NCBI GenBank assembly: GCA_913009335.1 | Contig: CAJVXN010000019.1 | Span: forward strand, 1 to 38,627 | DNA from: an uncultured bacterium | GTDB taxonomy: Bacteria > Omnitrophota > Gorgyraeia > Ghiorseimicrobiales > Ghiorseimicrobiaceae | DNA length: 38,627 nt | Direction of reading: 5' to 3' | In this document: positions 17,219 to 25,923 of the stretch, piece by piece | How positions within the stretch are numbered: the stretch's first letter is position 1 | Layout of the letters: every line of letters begins with the position of its first letter | Position numbers and translations under genes: made by a program | The notes under the pieces: generated by a model | Told to the model about the DNA's origin: nothing | What the model saw: only the letters and a program-made list of their open reading frames with translations | Database searches by the model: none

Positions 17219-18274
17219 CTACTCCCTATTCCCCCGCCTCTTAATTCTGAAAAGCGGCAAACGCCTTTTATCAACAGAAACTTTACGCTCACTCATAATT
17301 GCCTCTAAAAACAATAGAATAATCGCTATAGCTAATGGCCACTGAAAACGATTCTCAAAACGCTTGTGCCTTTTTGACTCCAGTTCCTTCTTCTCCATTT
17401 TAGAAATCTCATCGCGGTAGATATCTTCAAGGGGAAACGCGCCCGCGCCAATTGTGCCTTTTTTTCCGCCGGTCATCAAAGCAACTTTCTGGAGCAAAAC
17501 TGTATCCAGCTTAGAAAGAACTATATTGCCGCTTTTATCCCGCACATATCTCTTATTCCCCTTCTCATCTCTTATAGGAATAGGCGCGCCCTCCTGACGG
17601 CCGATACCTATGGTGTAAATTACCACTCCTTTCTTCCTTGCCTCTTCTACCGCGTCCATTACCCGCTCCTTATGATCCTCGCCATCAGTAATAAGAATAA
17701 GCGCGCGGTGCTTCTTTTCCCGGCCTTCAAAGGCGCCTACCGCTTTCTTTATCGCTCCTCCAATGTCTGTGCCTCCCCGCGGTATGGACTCAATATCAAT
17801 GTTATCTAAAAAGAGTTTAGCTGCTGAATAATCTAAGGTTAAAGGGCATTGCAGGAAAGCGCTGCCGGCAAAGGCAACCAGTCCAATCCTATCCCCTTTA
17901 AGCGTGTTTATCAAACTTTTTATCTCAATCTTTGCCCTTTCTAAACGGCTTGGCTTAATGTCATCGGCTAACATACTTTTAGAAACATCCAAAGCAATAA
18001 TAATATCAATTCCTTTACGCTTCACTTCCTCCCAATGGAACCCCCACTTAGGCTGGATAATGGCAAGGATTAAAAAAAGTATACTTAAAATAATTAACAA
18101 AGGCTTAACTCTTTGTTTCTTTATGCTTACAGAATTAATCAGGGTTTTAAACAGTTCTTTTCCGACAAACTGCTCAAGAGTCCTTTTCTTTTGCTTAAAA
18201 GTATACAGGTAAAAGACAACCAAACCCGGCAATAACCATAAAAGCCATAGGTAGTTTAATGTCCCGAATTCCAT
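17219..18274 (-). CDS. batB: BatB, membrane-anchored von Willebrand factor A protein
   Basis: The product is 351 residues. Two N-terminal helices (8-25, 57-75) are followed by a vWA domain at about 88-300. Its metal-ion site is complete: D96-x-S98-x-S100 (ALDVSKSM), a Thr in GGTDIGGA, and an Asp in LILITDGEDH. A C-terminal helix lies near 313-328. BatB and BatA are partners of MoxR-type AAA+ ATPases, which use metal-dependent vWA contacts. It follows batA by 38 bp. Confidence 0.92.
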   Translation of the reverse strand: MEFGTLNYLWLLWLLPGLVVFYLYTFKQKKRTLEQFVGKELFKTLINSVSIKKQRVKPLLIILSILFLILAIIQPKWGFHWEEVKRKGIDIIIALDVSKSMLADDIKPSRLERAKIEIKSLINTLKGDRIGLVAFAGSAFLQCPLTLDYSAAKLFLDNIDIESIPRGGTDIGGAIKKAVGAFEGREKKHRALILITDGEDHKERVMDAVEEARKKGVVIYTIGIGRQEGAPIPIRDEKGNKRYVRDKSGNIVLSKLDTVLLQKVALMTGGKKGTIGAGAFPLEDIYRDEISKMEKKELESKRHKRFENRFQWPLAIAIILLFLEAIMSERKVSVDKRRLPLFRIKRRGNRE

Positions 18275-18312
18275 AACCTAAATTCCTCCTAACAAATCAC
18301 CAATTGACCAAA

Positions 18313-19311
18313 TCACGGAATTGTTCTAAAGCGGGTATTCGCCAGAACCACTTCCATTAAAATAAAGATTATTGCCAACAATACAAATGGCTTAAAAAGT
18401 TCCTTATACTGCATATAGATATTAGTTTCTATTTTTGTCTTTTCTAATTTATCAATTTCAGCATAAATCTTCTTAAGAGAGCCTGCATCCATTGCCCTGA
18501 AGTATTTACCACCGGTGTCTTTGGCAATCGAACGAAGAGAACCCTCATCCAAATCAATAATTACCCACTGATAAACCTTGTTACCAAAAAAGTCTTTTAC
18601 CGGATAAGGCACCTTCCCTATTGTGCCTGCGCCTATAGTGTAAATTTTAACCCCCAAGGCCCTGGCTAACTCCGCGGCATTCTGAGGATTAATCTTACCC
18701 GCATTATTCACTCCATCGGTAAGTAGTATAATAACTTTACTCTTGCTTTCTGTTTTTTTGAGCCGGTTAAGACTAGTAACAATTCCTGAGCCAATAGCGG
18801 TCCCATCCTCAATCATCCCAATTTCCGCCCGTTGAAGAAACTGCAGGAGTACCCCGTAATCAAGCGTAAGAGGGCAAAGGGTATACGACCGGCCGGCAAA
18901 AGTTACAATTCCAATCCTATCACTCTGCCTTTTTTTAATAAAATCTTCCACAACCTTCTTAACTACATCGAGTCTGTTATAACGCCTGCCATTCATTGTA
19001 AAATCTTCCGCCATCATACTCCCGGAAACGTCTATGGCTAAAATAATATCGATTCCTTCGGCTTTCACCTTTGTCTCTTCAATTCCTTCCTGCGGCCTCA
19101 TCAGGGCAAAGACAAGGAAAACTAAAGCCGCGATACGCAGAACAATTAATATATGCCTCAATTTTAAAGACGCGGATGGTTTTATCCTCTTTAAAGTGGC
19201 AAGGCTGGAGAACTTGATATTCCCCCGCGGGCTTCTTCTTAGATATAAATAAATAATCGGAGGTATTATAACTAAAAGCCAGAGGATATTCCAGAAATCT
19301 TCAAAATTCAT
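18313..19311 (-). CDS. batA: BatA, membrane-anchored von Willebrand factor A protein
   Basis: The product is 332 residues. Helices lie at 8-24 and 53-71, a vWA domain at about 86-300, and a C-terminal helix at about 308-326. The MIDAS motif is D94-x-S96-x-S98 (AIDVSGSM), with a Thr in DGTAIGSG and an Asp in ILLTDGVNN. It shares its first base with the stop of the upstream BatD-like gene (TAATG), so the two are coupled. Confidence 0.93.
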   Translation of the reverse strand: MNFEDFWNILWLLVIIPPIIYLYLRRSPRGNIKFSSLATLKRIKPSASLKLRHILIVLRIAALVFLVFALMRPQEGIEETKVKAEGIDIILAIDVSGSMMAEDFTMNGRRYNRLDVVKKVVEDFIKKRQSDRIGIVTFAGRSYTLCPLTLDYGVLLQFLQRAEIGMIEDGTAIGSGIVTSLNRLKKTESKSKVIILLTDGVNNAGKINPQNAAELARALGVKIYTIGAGTIGKVPYPVKDFFGNKVYQWVIIDLDEGSLRSIAKDTGGKYFRAMDAGSLKKIYAEIDKLEKTKIETNIYMQYKELFKPFVLLAIIFILMEVVLANTRFRTIP

Positions 19312-20342
19312 TACTTCCCTTTCTTGTTTTTCCGGTTGGCGCCTTCTTCCTGCGCCGGCTCTTTTGTCTGTTCCACAAATTCTTTGGCCATAGTATACAT
19401 ACGGGAAATCTCATCTGTTTCAGGCTTATACCTGGCAAACTTAACCAAGTCACAATGCGTTAAAAAATCTCCTAATAAGCTTTTCTGCTCTAGTTCAAGC
19501 ATATCGTCTTTAACTATCGCTTCCAAGAATTCCTCGGTGGTCTGCTCCGCCGCTTTTAAATTAAAACGGCTTTCTAAATAACGGCGCAGACACATTGGAA
19601 CCAAATAATAGTATTCCTTATACCGGCCCTCTTTGATTAACTTCATTGTTTGAATACGCTCAAGTTCTTCCAAGGCTGTTAAGTGAGCCGGACTCGGCGC
19701 GGGAAGATTTTTTTTCTTATGCTTGCTTTTCCACCACCAAAAGCCAAGAATAGCAAATAAACAAAAAAACGTTATCGCGCCGATATAAATAAATTTTCTG
19801 TAATCGGCCTTAAGCCCTAAGGGAAGTTTTATGTCCCGGATATCCTCAGGCGCCTCTGTCTCTTTAACTACACTCTCTACTTCCACAAAAATCTGAGAGG
19901 TTTTAAGGTTAACCTCTTCATCTTGTGACCCTTTAGCCGTAAAAGTTAGGGAAGGAATTACGTATGAACCCGTAGTATATGTATCGAGAGCATACCAAAC
20001 CTCCCGGCGATACCGATTTTTCCCCGACTTTTTAGGCGGGTTTTGGCCAAAATCACGCACCACAAAGCCACCTAAATTATCAATGTATCCGGGAAATTCT
20101 ACCTGCCAGTTATTTCGAGCATCTACACCAATAGTATAAGTTATTTTTTCGCCAATAGTAATCAGGGATTTATCTACCCGTGCCTCAACCTTAACCTCAG
20201 GCAGGCTGGAGGCTGCGGAAGAAAAAACATTTTCTTCTCTACCTTGAGCAAAGATAATCAAAGGCGCACGGCATAAAAGAACCAGTGCTAAGAAAATAAA
20301 AAATATCTTCGCTCCGTTAAGGATACGTTTCTTTATATTCAT
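19311..20342 (-). CDS. BatD-like protein with Ig domain, membrane helix and helical tail
   Basis: The product is 343 residues. A signal sequence (about 10-32) leads to one beta-sandwich domain with SLITIGEKITYTIGV and a membrane helix at 183-203. The cytoplasmic tail has YKEYYYLVPMCLRRYLESRF and HCDLVKFARYKP. The tail resembles that of BatD (14472) and of the protein at 27080, in which CELVKFSK and SERVRFAGYE stand at matching places. It is thus a shortened BatD relative. It directly precedes batA and probably belongs to the same complex. Confidence 0.75.
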   Translation of the reverse strand: MNIKKRILNGAKIFFIFLALVLLCRAPLIIFAQGREENVFSSAASSLPEVKVEARVDKSLITIGEKITYTIGVDARNNWQVEFPGYIDNLGGFVVRDFGQNPPKKSGKNRYRREVWYALDTYTTGSYVIPSLTFTAKGSQDEEVNLKTSQIFVEVESVVKETEAPEDIRDIKLPLGLKADYRKFIYIGAITFFCLFAILGFWWWKSKHKKKNLPAPSPAHLTALEELERIQTMKLIKEGRYKEYYYLVPMCLRRYLESRFNLKAAEQTTEEFLEAIVKDDMLELEQKSLLGDFLTHCDLVKFARYKPETDEISRMYTMAKEFVEQTKEPAQEEGANRKNKKGK

Positions 20343-20397
20343 ACGCGGTAAGTCTATTGTCTTTAGCCCGATAGACGGTCGCTCATAAGCGAATTAT

Positions 20398-21711
20398 CTA
20401 TCCTTGCCCTTCTTTTGCTCCAGCTTCTTCTTTCTTTGGCCTAAACTTCCAGCTATAAATCTCGACATCTTTAGATTCAAGCATCTGCTGGAAAAATTCA
20501 TCTCTTGCTGCGCCTTCTTTTTGCCGGCGATATTCATACTCAACCTGGCCCTTCACTTCATCAAAACTTTTCTTCGTTGAAGACACTTTCTCTATAAGTT
20601 TTACTATATGAAATCCATTCTCAGATTCCAAAATTACGGGCTCTTCTCCTACATTTAGTTCAAAGAGTTCCTCCACGAATTTTTTATCATTGTCAATACC
20701 CGGAACACGCCCATCTTTAAATATCCAGGAAATTACCTTTCCGCCATTATCTTTTGAGAGTTCATCTTGAGATTCGGATTCAGCAAGAGAAAAAAAGTCA
20801 TCCCCATCCTTTATTCTCTTTAGTAGTTCCTCAACCTCTTCTCGGGAGCCAGCCTGAATATGACTAAACTTCAACTTCTCTTTCTCTGCGTATCTATCTT
20901 TGTTGGCTTCATAGTAGAGTTTTATATCGGAGGGGTCAAGCTTAACCTTCTTTTTTATCTCGTCTTCCACAACCTTGGCAACCACAAACTGCTTTGTTGC
21001 CTCTTCTATTCTTTCTCTAATCTCAGGGGATTTACCATACTGAAGCTTCTTACCTTTATCGTAGAGCAACTCTATGAATACATATTGCTGTAAAAATTCT
21101 AACTTTCTCAGCTCGTCTTTTTTGTATTGCTCACTTAACCATGAAGGGAGCTTCTCCATAGCGTCATTAATTTCCCCCATGGCAATCTCTCGCTTGCCTA
21201 TTTTAGCCACTATCTCCCCCCGTGGTTTTTTCTTTATATCCTGGCTGCTCAATACTGTACGCTCCTGCAAAACGTAGCCAGCATCCAAACCCCTACCCAT
21301 ATTTTCCAAAACCGTAACGATATTAACGCCTATGTCTTTTTTGAACGAGCCATCAGGATAAACAATTTCCGCCTTGTAAAAATAAGCAAGGGCATCCTCA
21401 TAGTTTTTTGCATCCATAAACATTGTGCCAATTACATAATAGATATTAGCCCGCGTCTCACTATCTACGCCGCCTTTAGCCAAATATTCTTCGTAGGCGG
21501 AAATTGCCTGATTAATCAAACCTTCGCTGCGTAATTTACTGGCATATTCCCGCATTACCGCCGGCGTCCACCCCGAATATTTCTCTAAACCTTCTATCTT
21601 ATTATACGTAGTACGGGCCCTTAGAATGAACGCAGCCAAAACCAAAAACATCATAAAAGCTAAAACTACAAATAATATCGCGGGCCGTTTAAATATGTTG
21701 TCTTTCCCCAT
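20398..21711 (-). CDS. Membrane-anchored TPR and parvulin (PpiC) peptidyl-prolyl isomerase
   Basis: The product is 437 residues: a membrane anchor at 12-30, TPR-like repeats at about 50-140 (NQAISAYEEYLAKGG, NYEDALAYFYKAE), a linker helix region, and a PpiC domain at about 275-385 with KFSHIQAGSREEVEELLKR and GFHIVKLIEKV. It faces the periplasm and probably helps fold envelope proteins, like SurA or PrsA. AGGAGG lies eight bases before the ATG, inside a short interrupted frame. Confidence 0.9.
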   Translation of the reverse strand: MGKDNIFKRPAILFVVLAFMMFLVLAAFILRARTTYNKIEGLEKYSGWTPAVMREYASKLRSEGLINQAISAYEEYLAKGGVDSETRANIYYVIGTMFMDAKNYEDALAYFYKAEIVYPDGSFKKDIGVNIVTVLENMGRGLDAGYVLQERTVLSSQDIKKKPRGEIVAKIGKREIAMGEINDAMEKLPSWLSEQYKKDELRKLEFLQQYVFIELLYDKGKKLQYGKSPEIRERIEEATKQFVVAKVVEDEIKKKVKLDPSDIKLYYEANKDRYAEKEKLKFSHIQAGSREEVEELLKRIKDGDDFFSLAESESQDELSKDNGGKVISWIFKDGRVPGIDNDKKFVEELFELNVGEEPVILESENGFHIVKLIEKVSSTKKSFDEVKGQVEYEYRRQKEGAARDEFFQQMLESKDVEIYSWKFRPKKEEAGAKEGQG

Positions 21712-21715
21712 GATT

Positions 21716-21883
21716 TCATCCTCCTGCTAAACAGTAAATTTTTAAACCCTCATTGCGAATAAAATCAATATTTTCCTGAAGAAGTCTTCTATCTTCACCA
21801 GATTTACTACACTACTTTATTGAATTAATGCCTATGCCGGATGACTCCAAACAATCATCCCGCCAGATACTATGATTTAACAT
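21716..21883 (-). pseudogene. Short frame interrupted by a single TAG (possible small-gene remnant)
   Basis: Starting at an ATG one base after the stop of the DUF1573-CcdA gene, with AAGGGA just before it, a frame runs for 23 codons to TAG (21812-21814). It then continues in phase for 31 codons to TGA (21716-21718). The second part (GEDRRLLQENIDFIRNEG, then LKIYCLAGG) has a protein-like composition but no start codon of its own. It may be a broken gene or chance. Otherwise this 170-bp gap holds only the ribosome site of the next gene. Confidence 0.3.
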
Positions 21884-21884
21884 A

Positions 21885-23078
21885 TTATCCCTTAAAAATT
21901 AGTAAAACTACACCTAAACCGAAAAATACAAAGGCTGTAGCCAACTTCACACCGCCCAAATGAGTACGGGCAATTTTCTCAAAGCCAGATGATGTAAAGC
22001 CAAAAAATGTCAATACAAATACGCCTATCAAAGGAACAATAAACATAAAATTATAAAGCAAAAGGTATAATATCGCGCGCAACTTTAACTGCTGTACTTT
22101 TAAAATATAAGCTATCGTAGGCAGATATAACTGTCCTGTGCAAAATAATTCCTTAATCGATATGATGAACCCGCAGGATAAACCCGCGACAATAAGAGGA
22201 AATAAACTCTTATTTTCTTCCTTATCTTTAATCAACTCTCTTCTTATCGTATTCTGTATCCTTCTTTTTATTGAAAACGGTAATTTTATAAGCAGCTTTT
22301 CCGTATTTTTGGTTTTCTTATAAATCCAGAAATCATAGATATTAACTGCGGCTAAAATAAAAGCAAAGCCGGCAGCAATAAAATAAAATATACGCGAGAA
22401 ATAAGTAAAAAAATCAAGACTCCTTACAGCTTTAAACAGCCCTAAACCTATCAATATATAAGTGATATATGTAGCAAGAATGAATGAACCGCCTACGATA
22501 ACCATATCTTTCTTTCTGTAGCCGGCAAATGTTAAAAAAGAGATAAAAAATACCATTACGGTAAACGCGCAGGGATTTATCCCGTCAATCAGCCCTGCGG
22601 TTAACACTGTCAAAGAACTAAAATTTAAAAATCGTCTGATGAATGTTTCCGATTTTACTGCGACATCCACGGAAATTTCTAACTTTATTACAGAATTTCC
22701 TTTTTCGTTGGTATAAATATATAATGGTTTGGATACCTTACCGTCAAGTCCGCTAGCATTAAAATTAAATATTATTTTACGGCTATCTTCCGGAGAGATT
22801 TCTACTTTGCCCTTTGGGCTTATAACATCAAGGCAACTACATCCTAAAACTTCTACGCTTATCCTAACGGGAAGACGTCCGTTATTAACAACTAAAAAAC
22901 TTCCGGTTAAAACCTCTCCTTCGTCAACTTCACCTAAATACAGACGGTTGTCTTCTAAATCGGTAGTGATATTGACAGCATATACAAAAGATGATAAGAA
23001 AAACAAAAAAAATAACAAAATAATTACACATTTATATCCCTGAACAAATGGTAATTTTTTAAAAAAGCTTTTGGGCAT
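21885..23078 (-). CDS. DUF1573-CcdA/DsbD-like fusion membrane protein
   Basis: The product is 397 residues. A signal or anchor (17-34) leads to a DUF1573 Ig-like domain (36-140) with GCSC (Cys80, Cys82) at its usual place. A polytopic domain of the DsbD/CcdA type follows (about 150-395). Its two reactive cysteines sit in GINPCAF (Cys170) and KELFCTGQLYLPT (Cys313), the membrane motifs of this electron-transfer family. It may pass reducing power across the membrane to its own outer domain or to the cytochrome c system. No Shine-Dalgarno is seen before the ATG. About 120 bp separates it from the DUF58 gene. Confidence 0.85.
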   Translation of the reverse strand: MPKSFFKKLPFVQGYKCVIILLFFLFFLSSFVYAVNITTDLEDNRLYLGEVDEGEVLTGSFLVVNNGRLPVRISVEVLGCSCLDVISPKGKVEISPEDSRKIIFNFNASGLDGKVSKPLYIYTNEKGNSVIKLEISVDVAVKSETFIRRFLNFSSLTVLTAGLIDGINPCAFTVMVFFISFLTFAGYRKKDMVIVGGSFILATYITYILIGLGLFKAVRSLDFFTYFSRIFYFIAAGFAFILAAVNIYDFWIYKKTKNTEKLLIKLPFSIKRRIQNTIRRELIKDKEENKSLFPLIVAGLSCGFIISIKELFCTGQLYLPTIAYILKVQQLKLRAILYLLLYNFMFIVPLIGVFVLTFFGFTSSGFEKIARTHLGGVKLATAFVFFGLGVVLLIFKG

Positions 23079-23197
23079 ATTTTATTACGAAAATAACGCG
23101 CTTGTATGTTTATCCGGCAGAATATATATTTAATTACGTTAGAAAATAGAATAAACCTCTTACCTGGAATTAAATATCCCGCTTCACTTAAAATATA

Positions 23198-24073
23198 TTA
23201 TCGTCTTTTTTCTCTCATTCGGAAGAAACGTATCAATGGCTCAATATAGGAACGGTCAGTCCTGATATCAACCGCGTCCATGTTTATTGAACGGAAAAAC
23301 CTATTGCGCTCCTGAATATCTCTTGCGTTTAAAACCTTAAAAGCCTTTCTAAGGTTTAAGTCGTTACTATCGACTAAGCGAACCTCCCCTGTCTCGAAAT
23401 CTTCAAGCTCAATAAATCCCACATCGGGAAATTCTACTTCCCGGGGATCAGCTATAACAATGGCGATTATATCATGGCGCTTATTGGCTATTCGAAGAGC
23501 TCTCCCGTAATCTCTGGCAAGAAAATCAGAGACTAAAAAAGTTATGGTTCTACGCCTGGTAACTGTGCTTAAGAATTGCAGAGCGCAGGCGATATCCGTA
23601 CCTTTATGCTGAGGCTTAAAAAAAAGTACCTCTCTAATTACCCGCAGTACGTGGCGCTTTCCTTTTTTAGGCGGGACAAACTTCTCGACTCTGTCGGTAA
23701 AAATGATCAATCCTACCTTATCATTATTTTTAATCGCGGAAAATGCCAGCATCGCGCAAAGCTCGGCGGCAATTTCTTTCTTTAGTTTATCAAAACTGCC
23801 GAACTCTCCTGAGGATGAAGCGTCCACTACCAGCATTACGGTAAGTTCACGTTCTTCCACGAATTTTTTTATAAACGGCTTACCCATACGGGCGGTTACG
23901 TTCCAATCGATGGCGCGAATTTCATCACCGGCCTGATATTCACGCACTTCTTCAAACTCTATCCCCTGACCTTTAAATACACTTTGGTATTGGCCGGCTA
24001 AGATGTCATTTACCATTCGGCTGGTGCGTATATGAATTTGGCGTACTTTTTTTAAAAGTTCCTTTGGGATCAT
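23198..24073 (-). CDS. DUF58 (vWA-fold) protein, MoxR partner
   Basis: The product is 291 residues. The DUF58 signature is at about 43-58 (VREYQAGDEIRAIDWN) with ARMGKPFIKKFVEERE following, and then a vWA-like fold with VVDASSSGEFG. There is no membrane segment, so it is cytoplasmic. DUF58 proteins are nearly always encoded next to MoxR ATPases and are believed to be their adaptors. Here it follows the moxR gene by 66 bp and comes before the Bat genes. Confidence 0.93.
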   Translation of the reverse strand: MIPKELLKKVRQIHIRTSRMVNDILAGQYQSVFKGQGIEFEEVREYQAGDEIRAIDWNVTARMGKPFIKKFVEERELTVMLVVDASSSGEFGSFDKLKKEIAAELCAMLAFSAIKNNDKVGLIIFTDRVEKFVPPKKGKRHVLRVIREVLFFKPQHKGTDIACALQFLSTVTRRRTITFLVSDFLARDYGRALRIANKRHDIIAIVIADPREVEFPDVGFIELEDFETGEVRLVDSNDLNLRKAFKVLNARDIQERNRFFRSINMDAVDIRTDRSYIEPLIRFFRMREKRR

Positions 24074-24139
24074 TATTGTTCCTTAGTAATATACACAATC
24101 TAAGAATGTTAGAAATATTTTTACCTTGCCGCTTATTTC

Positions 24140-25132
24140 TCACGGAACTTCAATAGTATCAAAAATCTTATCAATAATGTTTTCAGAAGTAATCTCATCG
24201 GCTTCTGCTTCATAAGTAACGATAATCCTGTGCCTGAGCACGTCATGACCTATTTTTTTAATGTCCTGGGGAATAACATACCCCCTGCCATGAAGAAAGG
24301 CGTAGGCCTTAGCCGCCAAAGCCAGATATATCGTTGCCCGTGGAGAGGCACCATACTCGATGTAATCCTTAACATCTATTTTAAAAACTTCCGGTTCTCT
24401 GGTAGCCATCACGATATCTACGATATAACCTTCCAGCTTTTCATCAAGATAGACTTGATTGATAACTCCCCTTGCTTTCAATATTTCTTCAGGTTTAACA
24501 ACCGGCTCTACTTTTATCTTCTTGCCTACCTCAGCCATACGTTTGAGTATCTGTTGCTCTTCTTTTCTATTGGGATAGGTAATGTTAAGTTTCAACATAA
24601 ATCTATCCACCTGCGCCTCAGGCAGAGGATATGTCCCCTCTTGTTCAATAGGATTTTGTGTCGCCAATACTAAAAATGGATCATTGAGCTTAAAGGTTTC
24701 TTCCCCAATAGTTACCTGCTGTTCTTGCATTGCTTCCAAGAGAGCGCTCTGCACCTTTGCCGGAGCGCGATTTATCTCATCGGCGAGAATAATATTGGCA
24801 AAAATGGGCCCCTTCTTGACTTTAAACGCAGCATCCTTAAGGTTGTATATTTGCGTCCCAATCAGATCCGCCGGCAAAAGATCCGGGGTAAACTGAATAC
24901 GCTGGAACTTAGCTGATATAGCCTGAGCTAATGTAGAAACGCTCATTGTCTTGGCTAAGCCCGGCACCCCTTCCAAAAGTATATGCCCGTCAGCCAATAG
25001 CCCGATTAAAAGCCTCTCAATAATATAATTCTGCCCTACAATAACCTTAGCTATTTCCTGACGCAGCCTTTCAATAAAGACACTTTCCTGTTTTACTCTT
25101 TCATTAACCTCTTGTATCTCATCCCGTCTCAT
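24140..25132 (-). CDS. MoxR-family AAA+ ATPase
   Basis: The product is 330 residues. Walker A is GVPGLAKT at 55-62 and Walker B is IILADEINRAP near 115, with RIQFTPDLLPAD, the sensor region LVLATQNPIEQEGTYPLPEAQ and the arginine-finger area VDRFMLKL. MoxR ATPases are chaperone-like enzymes that work with vWA proteins to assemble or activate others. The neighbours DUF58, BatA and BatB are the expected partners. It starts 17 bp after the ccsA stop, so the cluster is continuous here. Confidence 0.96.
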   Translation of the reverse strand: MRRDEIQEVNERVKQESVFIERLRQEIAKVIVGQNYIIERLLIGLLADGHILLEGVPGLAKTMSVSTLAQAISAKFQRIQFTPDLLPADLIGTQIYNLKDAAFKVKKGPIFANIILADEINRAPAKVQSALLEAMQEQQVTIGEETFKLNDPFLVLATQNPIEQEGTYPLPEAQVDRFMLKLNITYPNRKEEQQILKRMAEVGKKIKVEPVVKPEEILKARGVINQVYLDEKLEGYIVDIVMATREPEVFKIDVKDYIEYGASPRATIYLALAAKAYAFLHGRGYVIPQDIKKIGHDVLRHRIIVTYEAEADEITSENIIDKIFDTIEVP

Positions 25133-25149
25133 TCTCCCACCTCCATTTT

Positions 25150-25920
25150 TTATCCATAACTATGCAATCCTGATAACAGATAGTTTACGCCGAAGTATGT
25201 AAACAACATCGCTAAAAATCCCAACACCGATACCCACGCCGCTCTCTTCCCTTTCCATCCCCTTGTAAAACGGACATGCAGGTATATAGCATAGACAAAC
25301 CAGGTAATCAAGGACCATGACTCTTTAGGATCCCAGCTCCAATAAGTTCCCCAGGCAGAATTTGCCCATACCGCCCCTGTAATAATGCCTAAGGTTAAAA
25401 ATAGAAAACCAAAGGCAATCATTTTATAGCTTATTTCATCCAATTTCTGGTTTTTATTTTTCTGAATTAAAAATATCAGGCTTGATACAAACGCCACGGT
25501 TAAGGCGGCATAGCCGATAAAACAGGTCAATACGTGAATGGTGAGCCAATTGCTTTTTAAGGCAGGAAGAAGCGAGACTATTTCTTTATCTAATAGGGAA
25601 GCAGAACCTAAGGTAATTAAACTCATTAAGGCAACAGGCGCGGCAATGCTTTTAATCTTATATTTAATATCGATGAATATAAACACGATGGCAATCGCCC
25701 ACGCAAAAACAACCAGAGACTCAAACATATTGCTTAAGGGGGGACGCCCGGCAATCTGCCAGCGCAGGCCCATATACACACTCAAACTCAAAATACCACA
25801 GACAAGAAACACCCTGGCAATATTCGACAAGAGCTTAGGCTTAAAAAATAATTCCATAAAATAAAAAATCATTGCGGTAAAATAGGCGGCAAAGGCAATG
25901 TTTAAATATATAGATAACAT
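25150..25920 (-). CDS. ccsA: Cytochrome c biogenesis protein CcsA (system II)
   Basis: The product is 256 residues with about eight membrane helices. The haem-handling WWD motif is present as WGTYWSWDPKESWSLITW near 190, and His residues for haem ligation flank it (NWLTIHVLTCFIG, YAIYLHVRF). With ResB it carries haem across the membrane and attaches it to apocytochrome c. It follows resB by 3 bp. No c-type cytochrome gene is in the window. Confidence 0.93.
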   Translation of the reverse strand: MLSIYLNIAFAAYFTAMIFYFMELFFKPKLLSNIARVFLVCGILSLSVYMGLRWQIAGRPPLSNMFESLVVFAWAIAIVFIFIDIKYKIKSIAAPVALMSLITLGSASLLDKEIVSLLPALKSNWLTIHVLTCFIGYAALTVAFVSSLIFLIQKNKNQKLDEISYKMIAFGFLFLTLGIITGAVWANSAWGTYWSWDPKESWSLITWFVYAIYLHVRFTRGWKGKRAAWVSVLGFLAMLFTYFGVNYLLSGLHSYG

Positions 25921-25923
25921 TTT

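Noticed and set aside
23079-23197. Open frame before the DUF1573-CcdA gene
   Set aside because: It has no good start codon or ribosome site and merges into the next gene out of frame. A small hairpin near the ATG was too weak to list.
24230-24673. Plus-strand open frame of 147 codons
   Set aside because: It is antisense to moxR, whose Walker motifs are clear.
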